Below are positions 1 to 10,736 of a stretch of 64,000 nt of DNA, piece by piece. The stretch is from assembly GCF_000003815.2 (NCBI RefSeq), contig NW_023365788.1:1-64000 (forward strand), read 5' to 3'. This DNA is from Branchiostoma floridae (taxonomy: Eukaryota > Chordata > Leptocardii > Amphioxiformes > Branchiostomatidae). Each line of letters starts with the position of its first letter. Position 1 is the stretch's first letter. Under the pieces are notes generated by a model. The model did no database searches, was not told where the DNA came from, and saw nothing but the letters and a program-made list of their open reading frames with translations. The position numbers and the translations under genes were made by a program.

Positions 1-22
1 TTTGTTTTATGATTACCGATAG

Positions 23-26
<4 letters not shown>

Positions 27-61
<35 letters not shown>

Positions 62-95
62 CCCCATCACACACACACACACACACACTCACACA

Positions 96-154
<59 letters not shown>

Positions 155-165
155 GCATACACACA
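27..165. repeat. (CA)n microsatellite
   Basis: Long CA dinucleotide tract with scattered CT and C interruptions. No gene signal is seen in it. Confidence 0.95.
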
Positions 166-185
166 CACTTGATGTCTGTATATAT

Positions 186-500
186 AGGCGGGGTCACACC
201 TGCGTATATATTTAAGTCCGTATTAGGCGCGCATGTGAGTATTTACCTCCACCAGGCCCCACAGGTCGCTGTAAAAATAATAGAAATTCGACAAACGTAC
301 GTAAAACAGGTAACATGTCAGACGAGTTAGCTTGGTCGCTAACCTTACTTCTCGGTCAGCTAACTCATCTGGCATGTTATGTATCTATATTTGTCCAATT
401 TGTACCATTTTCCTCGCGACCTGTGGAGCCTGGTAGAGACTAAGAGCTTCATACGCACCTCAAACGGACCTCAATATATACGCATGTGTGACCCCACCTT
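186..500. mobile_element. MITE-like inverted repeat
   Basis: The left end (AGGCGGGGTCACACCTGCG, then ATATAT) is matched in inverted form by the right end (ATATATACGC..GTGTGACCCC). A second smaller palindrome (about 306-380, GTAACATG..CATGTTAT) lies in the middle. There is no coding capacity, so it is read as a non-autonomous DNA transposon. Confidence 0.65.
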
Positions 501-710
501 ATCACATATCCACCCTGCACAAAGAGAATGACGTCGTGACACGGATAAACACTCGACTCGACATTGGATACCAATTTTATTAACACTTAACACGAAGCTA
601 GAAAGTTTACCTATTTCCTGTTAGAATAAACTTTTGGGCGACTTCTTGATTACGTGACCACATCGCATTTATCTGATCCAAACTTTACTGATATGAGATG
701 CAAAATTGAC

Positions 711-915
711 GCGACGCATTATATTGAAACATATCAACGTGCCATTACCTTTATGTATTAGTTATATATCGTATTTTTACCGTTGTTACTTCAATTGGTT
801 TTATTCGCAGAACACTTGCAATTGTTCTCTCAATAACGTATTTAGGACCTCTGCATTGCGATTTGGGAATATGATAATAAATTTTCGCTGTAAACAAGCT
901 GAATATGAAATTGTC
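711..915. repeat. Dispersed repeat, copy 1 (pairs with 3718-3915)
   Basis: About 200 bp that reappears, diverged by eye to roughly 80% identity, at 3718-3915. Shared landmarks are ACATTATATTGAA (GACGC or GACAC before it), TTTCAATTGGTTTTA and AATTGTTCTCTCAATAA. No stable reading frame is shared. It could be an old segmental copy or an unclassified repeat; together the copies flank the small Cys-rich gene. Confidence 0.55.
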
Positions 916-1392
916 ATTTCTGATCATCAAAAAATGTGTCCATACTGGCAAGCGTATTACAGCAGATGCTGATACAAGTAAGAGACTTCAAACGCAAACA
1001 CTGCGGATACAAACATATTGGGGGCCTCTGGTAATAGCGACACTTTGAGCTAGATTATATATTACGCCACGAAGCATGTGCAGCACTGGATGTCGTCTCA
1101 CCATTCTTCAGTCATCACAGCAAACGAGGCCCAGCACACAGCAATCTAATGGGTTCAACAGTGTTGTGTTTCAGTATTAGATGTATCTTACAGTAGCTGA
1201 ACAGTCGTGCAGAAAAGAATAAAGTAATAACACATTATACTGAGTTTTTTGACAATGCAGGAAACGGTTCCGTATCTCATGATAGTTTAACTGGGTTTGA
1301 AGGAAATTACAGTATAGAATGAAGTGGATTTGATTATCAGGAAAAAGACATGTAGCAAACGTACCACTCTTATCTGCTCACTTCGGTGTGGA
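916..1392. other. Stretch without recognised gene
   Basis: AT-rich sequence in which I see no supported exon, repeat or RNA gene. Confidence 0.5.
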
Positions 1393-1551
1393 TCAGGGTG
1401 CCTTTCCAAGCTTGTAGAAGGGCGCATCTTTTGCCCTACCATCCCCTGCTTTATCATTTACCTGTAGAACATCTGGGACGAGCATGAACATGATTAACGT
1501 TTCATCCCCGATCTTCTGATCAATACGCCTCCCTTCGTAACGATTTGCCAT
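1393..1551 (-). CDS. Candidate terminal exon or small ORF (52 aa), unknown
   Basis: An open frame on the minus strand runs from an ATG at 1551 to TGA at 1393-1395: it begins MANRYEGRRIDQKIG and ends KLGKAP. The frame stays open upstream to a TAG about 60 bases further, with a possible AG acceptor there, so it may be a last exon rather than a free ORF. I do not recognise the protein; it is charged and lacks cysteines, signal peptide and membrane segment. It lies just downstream (minus strand) of the tandem exon-like duplication at 1561-1882, so the three segments could belong to one decayed gene. Confidence 0.3.
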   Translation of the reverse strand: MANRYEGRRIDQKIGDETLIMFMLVPDVLQVNDKAGDGRAKDAPFYKLGKAP

Positions 1552-1560
1552 CCGGCATAT

Positions 1561-1882
1561 ACATGGAGGTAATCGGCCCTATGTACTTTGTATTGTGAAA
1601 CAGGTCATGTTTTTATGGCCAATTGATTAAACAGCTGTTGATCCAGATGGACCATCTTTTACTGCTTTAGTTACTATGCCACTGTTATAATAAACAACTA
1701 CAGTTCCAGCATCTTCCTCCTACATGGAGGTAATCGGCCCTATGTACTTTGTATTGTGAAACAGGTCATGTTTTTATGTCCAATTGATTAAACAGCTGTT
1801 GATCCAGATGGACCATCTTTTACTGCTTTAGTTACTATGCCACTGTTATAATAAACAACTACAGTTCCAGCATCTTCCTCCT
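1561..1882 (-). repeat. 161-bp tandem duplication containing an exon-like segment
   Basis: Two head-to-tail copies (1561-1721 and 1722-1882) appear almost identical; the visible difference is tatggcc versus tatgtcc. On the minus strand each copy encodes the same open segment after an AG (EEDAGTVVVYYNSG, then about 16 residues to a TAA). Near-identity implies a recent duplication or an allelic assembly artefact. No family is recognised. Confidence 0.75.
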
Positions 1883-1883
1883 A

Positions 1884-2001
1884 CTCTCCAAGCAGAGGTT
1901 GAGTCGCGTAGATTTGTAGTAGTCGGAAAAATTACAAGAGGAGCGCCGGTGTAATTTTTCCGACTACTACTATATCTACGCGACTCAACCTCTGTTTGGA
2001 G
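1884..2001. mobile_element. Short MITE, CTCCAAGCAGA-type ends
   Basis: A nearly perfect hairpin: CTCCAAGCAGAGGTTGAGTC on the left matches the inverted right end, with arms of about 50 bp meeting near 1938. The terminal motif resembles those at 10737, 13198 and 19030, suggesting one family. Confidence 0.75.
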
Positions 2002-2044
2002 CGTACTTCCTCCCTCATGCGAGAAAATACGTCACGTCAACTTA

Positions 2045-2577
2045 GGCCACAGCAAGTAAATTTTATGGATGACATCAGCGCGCATTAATTTTCGCCTGAT
2101 TTCAGAAAAAAAAAAGATTTTTTTTCTTCTTCAGGGATGGCCAACATGACGATAAAGTACCAAAATGAGCAAATATGTTGTGTTGTAGCCTAACGATTGT
2201 ACTTGTAGAAGTGACACTCGCGAGGCACCCAGGACTGTAGTTATAGAAATGAAACTTATTGGATAGTTGTAAAATTGACACCAATATGGAAGCTATGAGT
2301 GTGGTTGCCAACTTTATTGGTAATGCCAGTCTACCACACTAGTGTAACTTTTACCACACCAGTACATGCCTTAAATATAGGAATGAATGGTCTTGTTGGC
2401 TCTGATACCATGTTTTGTCCCTTTAATTTTATTTACAACAGTCATCACAACATTATGGTGCCTATTTTTGAAAATGTAGCCATCTTGTTTTTTTCACCCA
2501 TCTTGTTTTTTTTCGCCCTATCGCACTATTTTGCGGTCTGCAGAGGGTGGCATCCATAAAATTTACTTGCTGTGGCC
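2045..2577. mobile_element. PIF/Harbinger-like MITE, copy 1
   Basis: The TIR is GGCCACAGCAAGTAAATTTT, continuing ATGGATGACATC with an inverted right end. It is flanked by TTA on both sides (2042-2044 and 2578-2580), a 3-bp target duplication. Copies 2 and 3 are at 13348-13901 and 51099-51685. The 3-bp T(T/A)A duplication fits PIF/Harbinger by family knowledge. There is no transposase. Confidence 0.8.
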
Positions 2578-2618
2578 TTAGAATAAAATCAGAGATAGGG
2601 TTTTCAAGTTATCGCATA

Positions 2619-2807
2619 ATACCCCCGTCACATGTAGCGAAAATCGATCGGACGACGAGTTTGCGAGCTCTAAATTACGAGAAGCCATGAGCCTGATACC
2701 GACGAAGAAATGGAGTTCCACCTTCCCGTCAGGGTCATGCCTCCTCGTAATTTACAGCTCGCAGACTCCTCGTCCGATCGATTTTCGCTACATGTGACGG
2801 GGGTATA
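2619..2807. mobile_element. MITE with ACCCCCGTCACATGTAGCGA ends
   Basis: Inverted repeat with arms of about 65 bp, including AAAATCGATCGGACGACGAG. Its right arm overlaps the 3' end of the minus-strand Cys-rich ORF and supplies its TAG stop codon. Confidence 0.75.
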
Positions 2808-3150
2808 AGGAGCACTTTAAGCAAAAATGCATTACAAGTCTTGTCGGCGACATTACGCTGTGTAACCGTAAAACATTTTGTACAATGTGTTTCGTCCTGT
2901 AGACTGCCTGTGGGTAATTCAAGCTTTCCACATCGGTCTTTAGCGGCACAAATCCTACACTACCTTCTGCCAGGTCTCGCTGCTTGCGCTCTGCTGCGGC
3001 GTGAATGTTGTAATCACCATGAAGTCTGCGGCCGATGCAGCAGGGGCAGTATGAACGGCATACAGGGCAACATAGCTGTTCGGCGTCGACGTCGTCCAGT
3101 GCCAAGACCAAGGCGACCAACAGGAGCAAGAGCGTCAGGGATCCCCTCAT
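2788..3150 (-). CDS. Small secreted Cys-rich protein candidate
   Basis: The start was chosen at ATG 3150-3148 because it gives a clean signal peptide (MRGSLTLLLLLVALVLAL), rather than the in-frame Met five codons upstream. A likely cleavage after DVDA leaves EQLCCPVCRSYCPCC, six cysteines within about 12 residues, then a basic stretch. The unspliced frame runs 120 aa and ends in LYPRHM, whose last codons and stop come from the inverted-repeat element at 2619-2807. A possible donor (GAAG|GTAGTG) after RDLAE suggests the true transcript may splice out before that. The Cys cluster could be a metal-binding or disulfide-rich peptide; no family is recognised. The opposite strand also has open frames, judged to be shadows. 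Confidence 0.5.
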   Translation of the reverse strand: MRGSLTLLLLLVALVLALDDVDAEQLCCPVCRSYCPCCIGRRLHGDYNIHAAAERKQRDLAEGSVGFVPLKTDVESLNYPQAVYRTKHIVQNVLRLHSVMSPTRLVMHFCLKCSLYPRHM

Positions 3151-3573
3151 CTTTACCCTACACAACCTTCAGATACCCTTTTTACCTGGTCTAAGACGAC
3201 TTGATCTTGTAGTTAGTTGTGTACAACGAGGATATCTAACAAAGCTGTCAGCTGTGCGGTACCAATTCCTGAAGGTATGCTTCAGTTACTGAAGGTGTGC
3301 TTCAATACGTCTCTGGTAGTGTTTGCTTTATCCCCCGGAGCTGTGACTTTAGTGGGTCTTAGAGGTCATGACCTGGTTTCTTTGGTCAAACTAGTCGTAA
3401 TGAATACGTCAACGGACTTGTGTTGGATAAATGGAAGTAACCTGAGAACCGTGTAGCCCTTCAGGGAGCGGTCACACCAGTGCATGATATGCAACTATGA
3501 GATGTGTATTGGCATTCTTCTGGTTTTAGGTTAGCGGGAAACGAAAATTGTATTTTACTTTGCAGCCTGGTTC

Positions 3574-3608
3574 TTGACACACAGACACACAAACACACAC
3601 ACACACAC

Positions 3609-3698
<90 letters not shown>
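3574..3698. repeat. (CA)n microsatellite
   Basis: About 125 bp of CA repeat. The long CV/TH-rich frames across it are repeat artefacts. Confidence 0.95.
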
Positions 3699-3699
<1 letters not shown>

Positions 3700-3717
3700 A
3701 CAAGCTTAAGCTTTTAT

Positions 3718-3915
3718 TGACACATTATATTGAACCATATCCCCGTACCATTAGCTTTGTGTATAGTTATATATTGTGTTTTACCTGTTTTTATTTCAAT
3801 TGGTTTTAGGTGAAGAACACCTTGAATTGTTCTCTCAATAAAGTATTTATAGGACCTCTGCATCGCGATTTTGGAATGATGTTTACATTTTTGTTGTATA
3901 AATGCTGAATATAGA
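3718..3915. repeat. Dispersed repeat, copy 2 (pairs with 711-915)
   Basis: Diverged direct copy of 711-915, sharing AATTGTTCTCTCAATAA and GGACCTCTGCATYGCGATTT. On the minus strand an AATAAA (TTTATT at 3713-3718) could serve the upstream secreted gene as a poly(A) signal, but it is far from the stop. Confidence 0.55.
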
Positions 3916-4164
3916 TTTGCCACGTCTGTATATGTGTATCTGTGTAAGTCTATAGATGACCAGTATAACATGGTAATGCCTGGATTGATTGTATTGATTT
4001 AGTACGCGGATAGGTCTTGATGATACCTCAAAATGTTCAGGTATTGGTTCCACTTGCGTCTTGTGACGGTACTGCACCGGAACTTCCGGTTTTGATATCT
4101 CGTTAGAATTGTGATTTTCTGATCTATTCTCAGCGCAATGGCGCACATGCGTACAGGGGCATGT

Positions 4165-4378
4165 AGAGCTAGTTCACCTTTATCCGCGGGGTAACCTATA
4201 TCCGTTGATTTCATCAATAGGTATTAGGATGTCAAGTCGACGGATGCTGGTTTCAAAGTGCAATATCGTCAAAGTATTGTAGTCTGAAACCACCGTCGGT
4301 TGACTTCATACCCCTAAATACCCTGATTTTACAACGGATATAGGTTACCCCGCGGATAAATTTAGGTAAACTGATAGC
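4165..4378. mobile_element. MITE with AGTTCACCTTTATCCGCG ends, copy 1
   Basis: The left end AGTTCACCTTTATCCGCGGG and a degenerate inverted right end enclose two inner inverted segments (CCGTCGGTTGACTT-like). Copies are at 18577-18780 and 23517-23733. Its right end abuts the stop codon of the collagen-C4-like gene, so it forms the start of that gene's 3' UTR. Confidence 0.75.
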
Positions 4379-4379
4379 G

Positions 4380-7300
4380 CTACTTGGTGCAGACGACACA
4401 GGTGAGCTCCCTCCCTTCCACGTAGCTCGGGCACGGCAGGGACCCACAGCGGGCTTCCACCAGGTAAAACAGCGCTCCGTTCTGGTTCGCGTCCCCATCC
4501 GGTACGGTCTCCGGCTGTCCGTCCATGCAGACGTACTCCTTGGCACTGGCGTGACTGTAGTGACTCGCCATCAAGTAGCCATCGTACTCCTTGATCCAAC
4601 CGGTAGGGCAGGTGTTACGGGCGGGGATCATCAACTCACTGCCGCGGGTTGGGACGTAGCAGACCGCGCAGGGGACGTCCTGGGCAAACCCGGTAGGGAA
4701 GGAGGCGAAACTGGCGTGGTCTTGGTGATCCATCTGATACTCTGCACCGTACATGAACGCCGTCCCTTGCACGCCGTCTTGGTAATACGTCCCCCACTGA
4801 GGCTCGGTGGGCAGGCACTGGTAGTTCGTCCCACCGCCTGTCTGTGTGTGACCGGTACCCCCTGCCACACCTGATCAAGTAAAAGGAAAAACGGCATGTT
4901 TAGAAACGTCAACCTTTTTCTTATGTATCATAAATCTTAGCTTACACAGTCTCTCCGTCTGGGGCTGGTTGGGCCCCTGACCGGTGAAAGGGCTGCTCGA
5001 AGTGTGATCAGGCTATCAGAAATCTTTTGTTGGAGAGATCTGGATTAAACGGTGTGCTTTCTCTTTAAAGAAACAAATGCCAATGTTGCTTGGTGCAGAT
5101 ACCACTACAGATGCATTTATAATACGTACTACGTGACATGTAGAAATCACTTATGCTATAGCAGTTAGCCTGGCCACCACCCTCCGTAGTTATACCCCCT
5201 TTCCACTAGGACGGCGCTCTCGCGGCGCTCTCTCTGCGACCTCAAATTTGGAAGAGCGCGGTGAGAGCGCGGTGGTATCGACAAGGTCGCCATGAGAGCC
5301 CGAAGAGAGCGCGGTGGGAGCGCCATGGTCGCCATCACCTCCGCGACTGTTTTGCGCCGTGAGAGCGCCGTTGACGGCGATCCTCCGGTGATCACAGAGA
5401 GAGCGCCAAGAGAGCGCACAGCGAGCGCGGTGAGCGCCAAGAGAGCGCACAGCGAGCGCGGTGAGCGCCAAGAGAGCGCACAGCGAGCGCGATGAGCGCA
5501 ATAGGTCTCAACAGTGGTTTATGATACCAATTTATAATTAGCTAGGACGGCGCTCTCACCGCGCTCTCTCTGCGCTCTTAACTGAGGTTTGTGAAGAAGT
5601 ATATTTGACATACACAGAACCCGGAGAAATGTCGAAAATGTACAGGTGATGAACAATTAAACAAACTGAGATGGCATAAGCAAGGTTAAAAAAGCAAATG
5701 TTTATCATTTCTGAACTTATTTTTTAATTTCAATGATGACATTGGGTTTTCTTGTTCTCCATCTGTACATTTAGATTATTGGAGTCCCACTTTCAATTAA
5801 ATTGAAGTGTTTCAGTGTTGCATAATTTACACTAATAACGTGGCATGATAAAAGAAATTTATGCTGAACAAGCTACATGACAGATTTAAGAAAAAACAGC
5901 AAGACAAACGTGTATATTTCAGTCTGAGTGACTGTACAGTGACCGAAATTTGATTTGATTACAGCCTTGATTTTATACTTTGAATGTTATGTAAGACGTA
6001 AAAGGATGGCTTCAAAGATACCGAAATACACTATACGTCAAAAGATTCGTTCTTTATCTCTGAAATACGTTGAGTAATCTTTCGAATCTTTGCTAGCTCA
6101 TAAAAAGATGCTGACATTTGAGTTTTTCGTCGCGGTGAGAGCGCGCTGGGGTCGCCGGAGAGATTCCACTAGAGCAGCTTTTTCGGTCATCGCGAGGCTT
6201 TCGTCGCGCTTTGGCCAATTTTCTATCGCAGCGAGAGCGCCGTCAAGTGGAAAGGGGGCCTTACTGCTGCAGGCCAATGGATGCATGTTGAATACTGGTT
6301 GGATCTTTGGCTTTGCCACCGATAGATCTGCTTGGAGATTAGTCACTGTTTGCTCCTCGGATCGCTTGGTTACCATAAGTTACTACGGAGGTACCCTGGA
6401 GTCAATCCAGTTATGTTACCTTAAAATGGTCCGCTTCCAATGACTGAATTCCAGGCTAGCGTTCACTTATTTGAATCCAACGTATCTTAAACCAAGGATA
6501 AGAGCGCCTTGCTTAAACAAGCCTATGTACTTGATTAGAACAAACAGGCATTTCAAACAGGAATGTGCTTTTAAGAATGTAGAGATCGACTGAAGTCAAA
6601 AGCACAAAGTCCCATGCGTCACGTACAAAGGTTACTACGTAGCTAAGGCTAAGGTCACATTTGCACAAAGGGGCCCGGCCGGGCAGCTCTCGGGAACGAT
6701 AATTATAATTTGAAAAAACAACAACAACACAAAACGACCGAAAATAATTCAACAGCATGCATTGTGCATATTAAATTTTTCGTTTCCGCAAATATCCCGG
6801 CCGGGCAACGGGTAGGAAATGTGACGAAGGCTTAAGCTCAATCAAAAAGAGATTGAATGAAGAATAACGATATTGTGATTTGAATCTCACCAGAGTAAAC
6901 GGTTTCCGTGAGAGCTTCGTTGTCACACGTCGTCCTGCCCCATCGAACGTAGACGGCACCTTTTTTGTGTGAAAAAATTCTCCTATAAGGGCTCGGTCAC
7001 ATTCGCCGTACAACAGTCGTACGACCGTCGTACAATCGCATTTTTTTCTATTTGCTTTTGGACAGACGAGGACAATGTAGCACTGAAGTCAAGTTAGAAA
7101 CTAAAGCCCCGGTCACAAAGCGCGTACGATTCCTTGCGATTCCTTCCGATGCGCAGGATAAGCGCAGTGCGTCGTAAGTCGGGGGAGAATCGGAAGCAAT
7201 GGTTTAAGTATATAAAGCCGTGGTCACAAAGCGCGTAGTGCATCGTACGATGAGGTCATAAGAGCGTGCCTGCGTCAATCGCAGTGAATCATAGTAAATC

Positions 7301-9608
7301 GGGGAGCGTCGTATGGCGAAACATAGAGCTGAAATGGATTTTGAACATGTTCAAAATTTCGCTATCGTCGTAAGATTTTATTTGCCCCCATAGCAGACTT
7401 CATTACGGCAATTTTTGTCTACTGATGAGGTTATAGATTTATGATTTTTTAGCATGATGTGATGGTTTCAGTTTTCCCTGATATTGTAGATATTGACGAA
7501 AAGGGGAAATATATCAGTCGCAACTGCCACAGTCGCAACCAGAGAACAGCGCGCCCCGCACAGGTGATGCAGACAATTGTTTGATCGCTTCATACACGTG
7601 AGTTTATAATTAGATCAAATCTCAGCTCTCGTCGGTCTTGGGTCAGTTTACCATAATCGTAATAACCATGGGGACAACTCGAACATAAAGGCAGGCTCTA
7701 TGAGTCGGAAATACATATGATATAATGCTTATCATATGATTTTTGTATGATGGCATCTTTTTGTTGATAGCATATCATGATACGATCTTCGAAAGAGCCT
7801 GACACGTAGCAGGCCGAGATAACCATACCAGTACTCACGCTTGATTTGAACTTTTGCTTGTAATACTCTTGTTGTCATGGTCTTTTTTCATTTATTTTTA
7901 CAGTTAAAGATATTATAGGAAGGTATTTAACAGCTATGTCCACATTTTGTTGGTTAAAGAAGCACAAAAGCGGTCAGACGGCTATACAGAAGAGACACAA
8001 GTAAAAAATCTTGCGACGCTGGAAAAATTTTGAACACCATCCGATGCGTTGCGATGGCTTGCGATGCTTACGATTTTCTTGCGATGTACTGTGCTCATCG
8101 TACGATATGCGGAATAGTCCATCGTAAGAAATCGTACGCGCTTTGTGACCGGGGCTTTATATTCACAGTTCCACATACACAGTACAGACTGAAGGTAAAG
8201 GTAGCCTTCTCTTTTGCCTCCCCCACCGATGCCAGGTACCCATTTTACACCTGGGTGAAGTGAGGAAGGTCGTGTAAAGTGCATTTCCCAAGGGCATAAC
8301 GCCGGGGGCACGGCGGGTATACAAATCTGGACGTCAGGATTCCAAGCCGTGCATATGTAAGTACTCAGTTCAGCTGTCTCACTACTCTCCGATCCTTGTC
8401 AGAGGTGATTTTGTCACAGCTTGGAATTTCTACGACATCAAAACCGTACAGCGCGATCTACGACGCATTGTTCCATCTATATGCAAATAGCAAATATGCG
8501 GGTGATGATTAGAATACCCAAAAACTCCTGGTTAAAGCGTTCTGCCATTCTGGCGAAGGGAATAGATTGGCAAGCTTGTCTAAAAGCGAAGTCGTTGTGA
8601 ATATTATGATAATGTATGTTGAGCCTATGCAAAACGTACCGTTTCCCTTCATCATTGCGTCGATCTGCGTTTTCTGGTCCTCTAGTTGAGCTTTTTGTTC
8701 GTCAAGCTGCGCCTAAAACAAACGATTCAAAACTCACCCAACGTTCAATCAGTAAGATGTATAAATCGAAATATGAAGACTAAAAGTTTCACTGTACTAC
8801 CACAACAATCTCAAATATGATTTCTCGGTTTTATCAAGACCTATCTATAAAGCAACTATCAAGACCATTCACATAGGACTCTTCCCCAGGTTACCACACA
8901 ATAACGACAATGACAATGACAATGAAGTTTATTGCATATTCATGCCCCATTGGGGCTAAATGCAGTCAGTTTGGTATAAAAGGTAGTAAACGCAAAGTTA
9001 TATAATTTCTTATACTATAGTTTACATGCATCTTCTCTCTTCCTAAAACATTTAAATTTGTAGATGAACTTACAGATATTTTCCAGTATATCGTAATAAT
9101 AATAACAGAAGAAAGGACACACACTCACGAACGCTTCCAAAACATGACCCCCATTTTTCATGTAGCTAAATGCCTCCTGGGGCGCTACGGCACATTTGTA
9201 TTGGTATATCAGGCCCCATCTTTATCTACTCATTCGGCATATGCCCTTACAGTGGGAAATTTCTTAACAGTTCAGTCTGTACTCTGACTCAAAATGTTAG
9301 CTGTGGACATTTCGTCCCAAGACGTTCTTATTTTGCGCCAATCGAAATCAAAAGCCTTCTTCAGCCGACAGACTTGAAATTCCACCGAAAAATAACCAAG
9401 AAGGTCTAAGGCCAAGATACAACAGTCTAGTTCCGTTAGATATAAAATCTTTCGTCTCTAAAGAGCCAATGATGATGCTAAAGATACCTACCTGAAACTC
9501 TTGAAGAAGTGTGACAACGTGAACATCTCCGGACTCTAAATGTTCCGGCTGAAACTGGCCAAGGGTTCCACAGAAAAGCAGTAGGAGGCAGAACATAGAC
9601 AGTTTCAT
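4380..9608 (-). CDS. Secreted short-chain-collagen-C4-like protein (3 exons, 226 aa)
   Basis: Exons on the minus strand: 9608-9492 (39 codons), 8712-8640 (73 nt) and 4870-4380 (to TAG). All junctions are GT/AG and the phases match (0, then 1/2 rebuilding a Gly codon). Exon 1 is a signal peptide (MKLSMFCLLLLFCGTLGQ). Exon 2 is a short coiled-coil or heptad segment (LDEQKAQLEDQKTQID). Exon 3 starts with a Gly/Thr-rich linker and a globular domain with NYQCLPTEPQWG, PCAVCYVPTRGS, CPTGWIKEYDGY and a C-terminal CVVC. That arrangement resembles the non-collagenous domain of sponge short-chain collagen C4 and its many amphioxus relatives (family knowledge). No Gly-X-Y triple-helix repeat is present. 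Likely role: a secreted, coiled-coil-oligomerised extracellular protein. Intron 2 (8639-4871) is packed with transposable elements. Confidence 0.8.
5194..6260. mobile_element. 1.07-kb non-autonomous TIR element with GAGAGCGC arrays
   Basis: The ends CCCCCTTTCCACTAGGACGG (left) and its inverted, slightly diverged partner at 6225-6258 bound a unit. Near the left end are many GAGAGCGC/GCGCTCTC motifs and tandem copies of about 30 bp around 5395-5490. The centre is AT-rich and non-coding. It lies in intron 2 of the collagen-C4-like gene. Confidence 0.7.
6640..7010. repeat. GGTCACATTT / CCCGGCCGGG repeat segment
   Basis: Contains AAGGTCACATTTGCACAAAG with GGGGCCCGGCCGGG, an inverted counterpart around 6795-6830, and a similar motif near 6990. 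A related end occurs at about 23757-23790. Probably a MITE with incompletely visible borders. Confidence 0.45.
7044..8335 (-). mobile_element. SINE copy split by a TIR insertion
   Basis: The flanks (GGACAGACGAGGACAATGT at about 7060, and the block GGTACCCATTTTACACCTGG near 8235) match the intact SINE at 18056-18327. The two halves are separated by the element at 7104-8157. The tRNA-like head is degraded near 8300-8335. Confidence 0.7.
7104..8157. mobile_element. TA-inserting TIR element, AAGCCCCGGTCACAAAGCGC ends
   Basis: The left end AAGCCCCGGTCACAAAGCGC and its exact inverse at the right end are each flanked by TA. Comparison with the uninterrupted SINE at 18056-18327 supports the insertion point. 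Internal, partly degenerate copies of the terminus (about 7212) and CGTACGAT/TTGCGAT motifs are scattered. There is no transposase frame. The TA duplication is compatible with Tc1/mariner-type insertion. Confidence 0.8.
8336..8639. other. Intron 2 remainder of the collagen-C4-like gene
   Basis: Nothing beyond intron sequence is seen here. Confidence 0.5.
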
Positions 9609-10043
9609 GGTGACGGTCCTGGTACTGCGGATTGTGCGTTGCAGATCGTAAAGCTTGTCCAAACTAAAATACCGAATGCATGCGCTCTGTTGAATGTATA
9701 GAAACCTTAGTAGTTTAGCATATTTGCCAACACATTTTCTCAAGATGTTTTTTGTCTTCTTATGAAGTTTAGAATGGTGGTTAATTTCATGGTTTGTTCA
9801 AACTTCAGAACGTTAAGTGTGCTTAAGCCGAAAAAAACGAAGATTGGCACGTTTTGAATAACAAGCCATTATATACCCCCATTTTGTTGGCTAATGTGTT
9901 TAACCTAACCCGTTAGTTGGAACTTTATTCTTTGCTTTCAGGCAGGATATGTCAATAGCAACGTAACCAACATAGTTTGATCAATCCTGCAAGAACCTGT
10001 TTTTCAGATTCCTTTCTTTGACCGGCATAAGGGGGCTTTAAGC
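9609..10043. other. 5' flank of the collagen-C4-like gene
   Basis: The minus-strand promoter of the secreted gene should lie here. I see no convincing TATA box or initiator, only AT-rich sequence. Confidence 0.4.
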
Positions 10044-10365
10044 TAAAGGCACAGCCCGTCGTACGTGCAATTTGTCCGTACGTTTTTTGGGAGGCCACGT
10101 ATTTTTGAAAACGTTCAGGTTGTACAGGGCAGGCGAGTCGCCCGTACTGGCACGCAGGGGGGGGGGGGGCGAATCCGTAGCCCCAAGGCACACAAAGATT
10201 TGCCTGCACGTAAATTCTACGGCGTGTCTGCTTGCTCCAAAATCCGTCGGATTCCCTACGAGTTCGTACGGAGGCGGTACTTAACACTTACGGATCCCAA
10301 AAGATTGCCCACGTTTTGGCACGTAGACAGCACGTAAATTTGCACGTACGGCAGTTGTGCCCTTA
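10044..10365. mobile_element. MITE with TAAGGGCACARC..GTACGTGCAA ends
   Basis: The left end TAAAGGCACAGCCCGTCGTA is matched in inverted form by TACGGCAGTTGTGCCCTTA. The inner part contains GGATTCCCTACGAGTTCGTA, repeated at 12955 in a partial copy. A short poly-G lies at 10157-10169. Confidence 0.75.
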
Positions 10366-10736
10366 GATTTACAGTTGCTATGTACGATTTACAGTATGAT
10401 AGAAAAAATTTTGTTGGAAACGGTCGAAAATTGATACGCACGTCGAAAATTGATACGCACGCGGATGTCATCTATATAATAAAATCATAATGGCCTTATA
10501 TTACCACCTGAACAGTGAACTCTGAACCAGTGGGCTATGTCATTTACCAAAAGGGGAGTGTCTGGGGTTCGGATATTGTGGCCGCGAAAGAACCTTTGGA
10601 TGGATTGTGATCATAGAGTATGTGGATACGTTTTGAGAGGACAAAGGTCAATTTTGGCCCCCTGGCACATTATTCTTGAACTGCAAAGGCATTTCAGAAA
10701 ATAACTGAACAAAGAAACTACAGATATAAACCTAAT

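Noticed and set aside
3461-3809. CV-rich and TH-rich ORFs
   Set aside because: Translations of a CA dinucleotide tract.
4253-4912. Several ORFs overlapping the collagen-C4-like exon
   Set aside because: Shadows in other frames; the chosen frame has Cys/Trp spacing of a known domain and matching splice phase.
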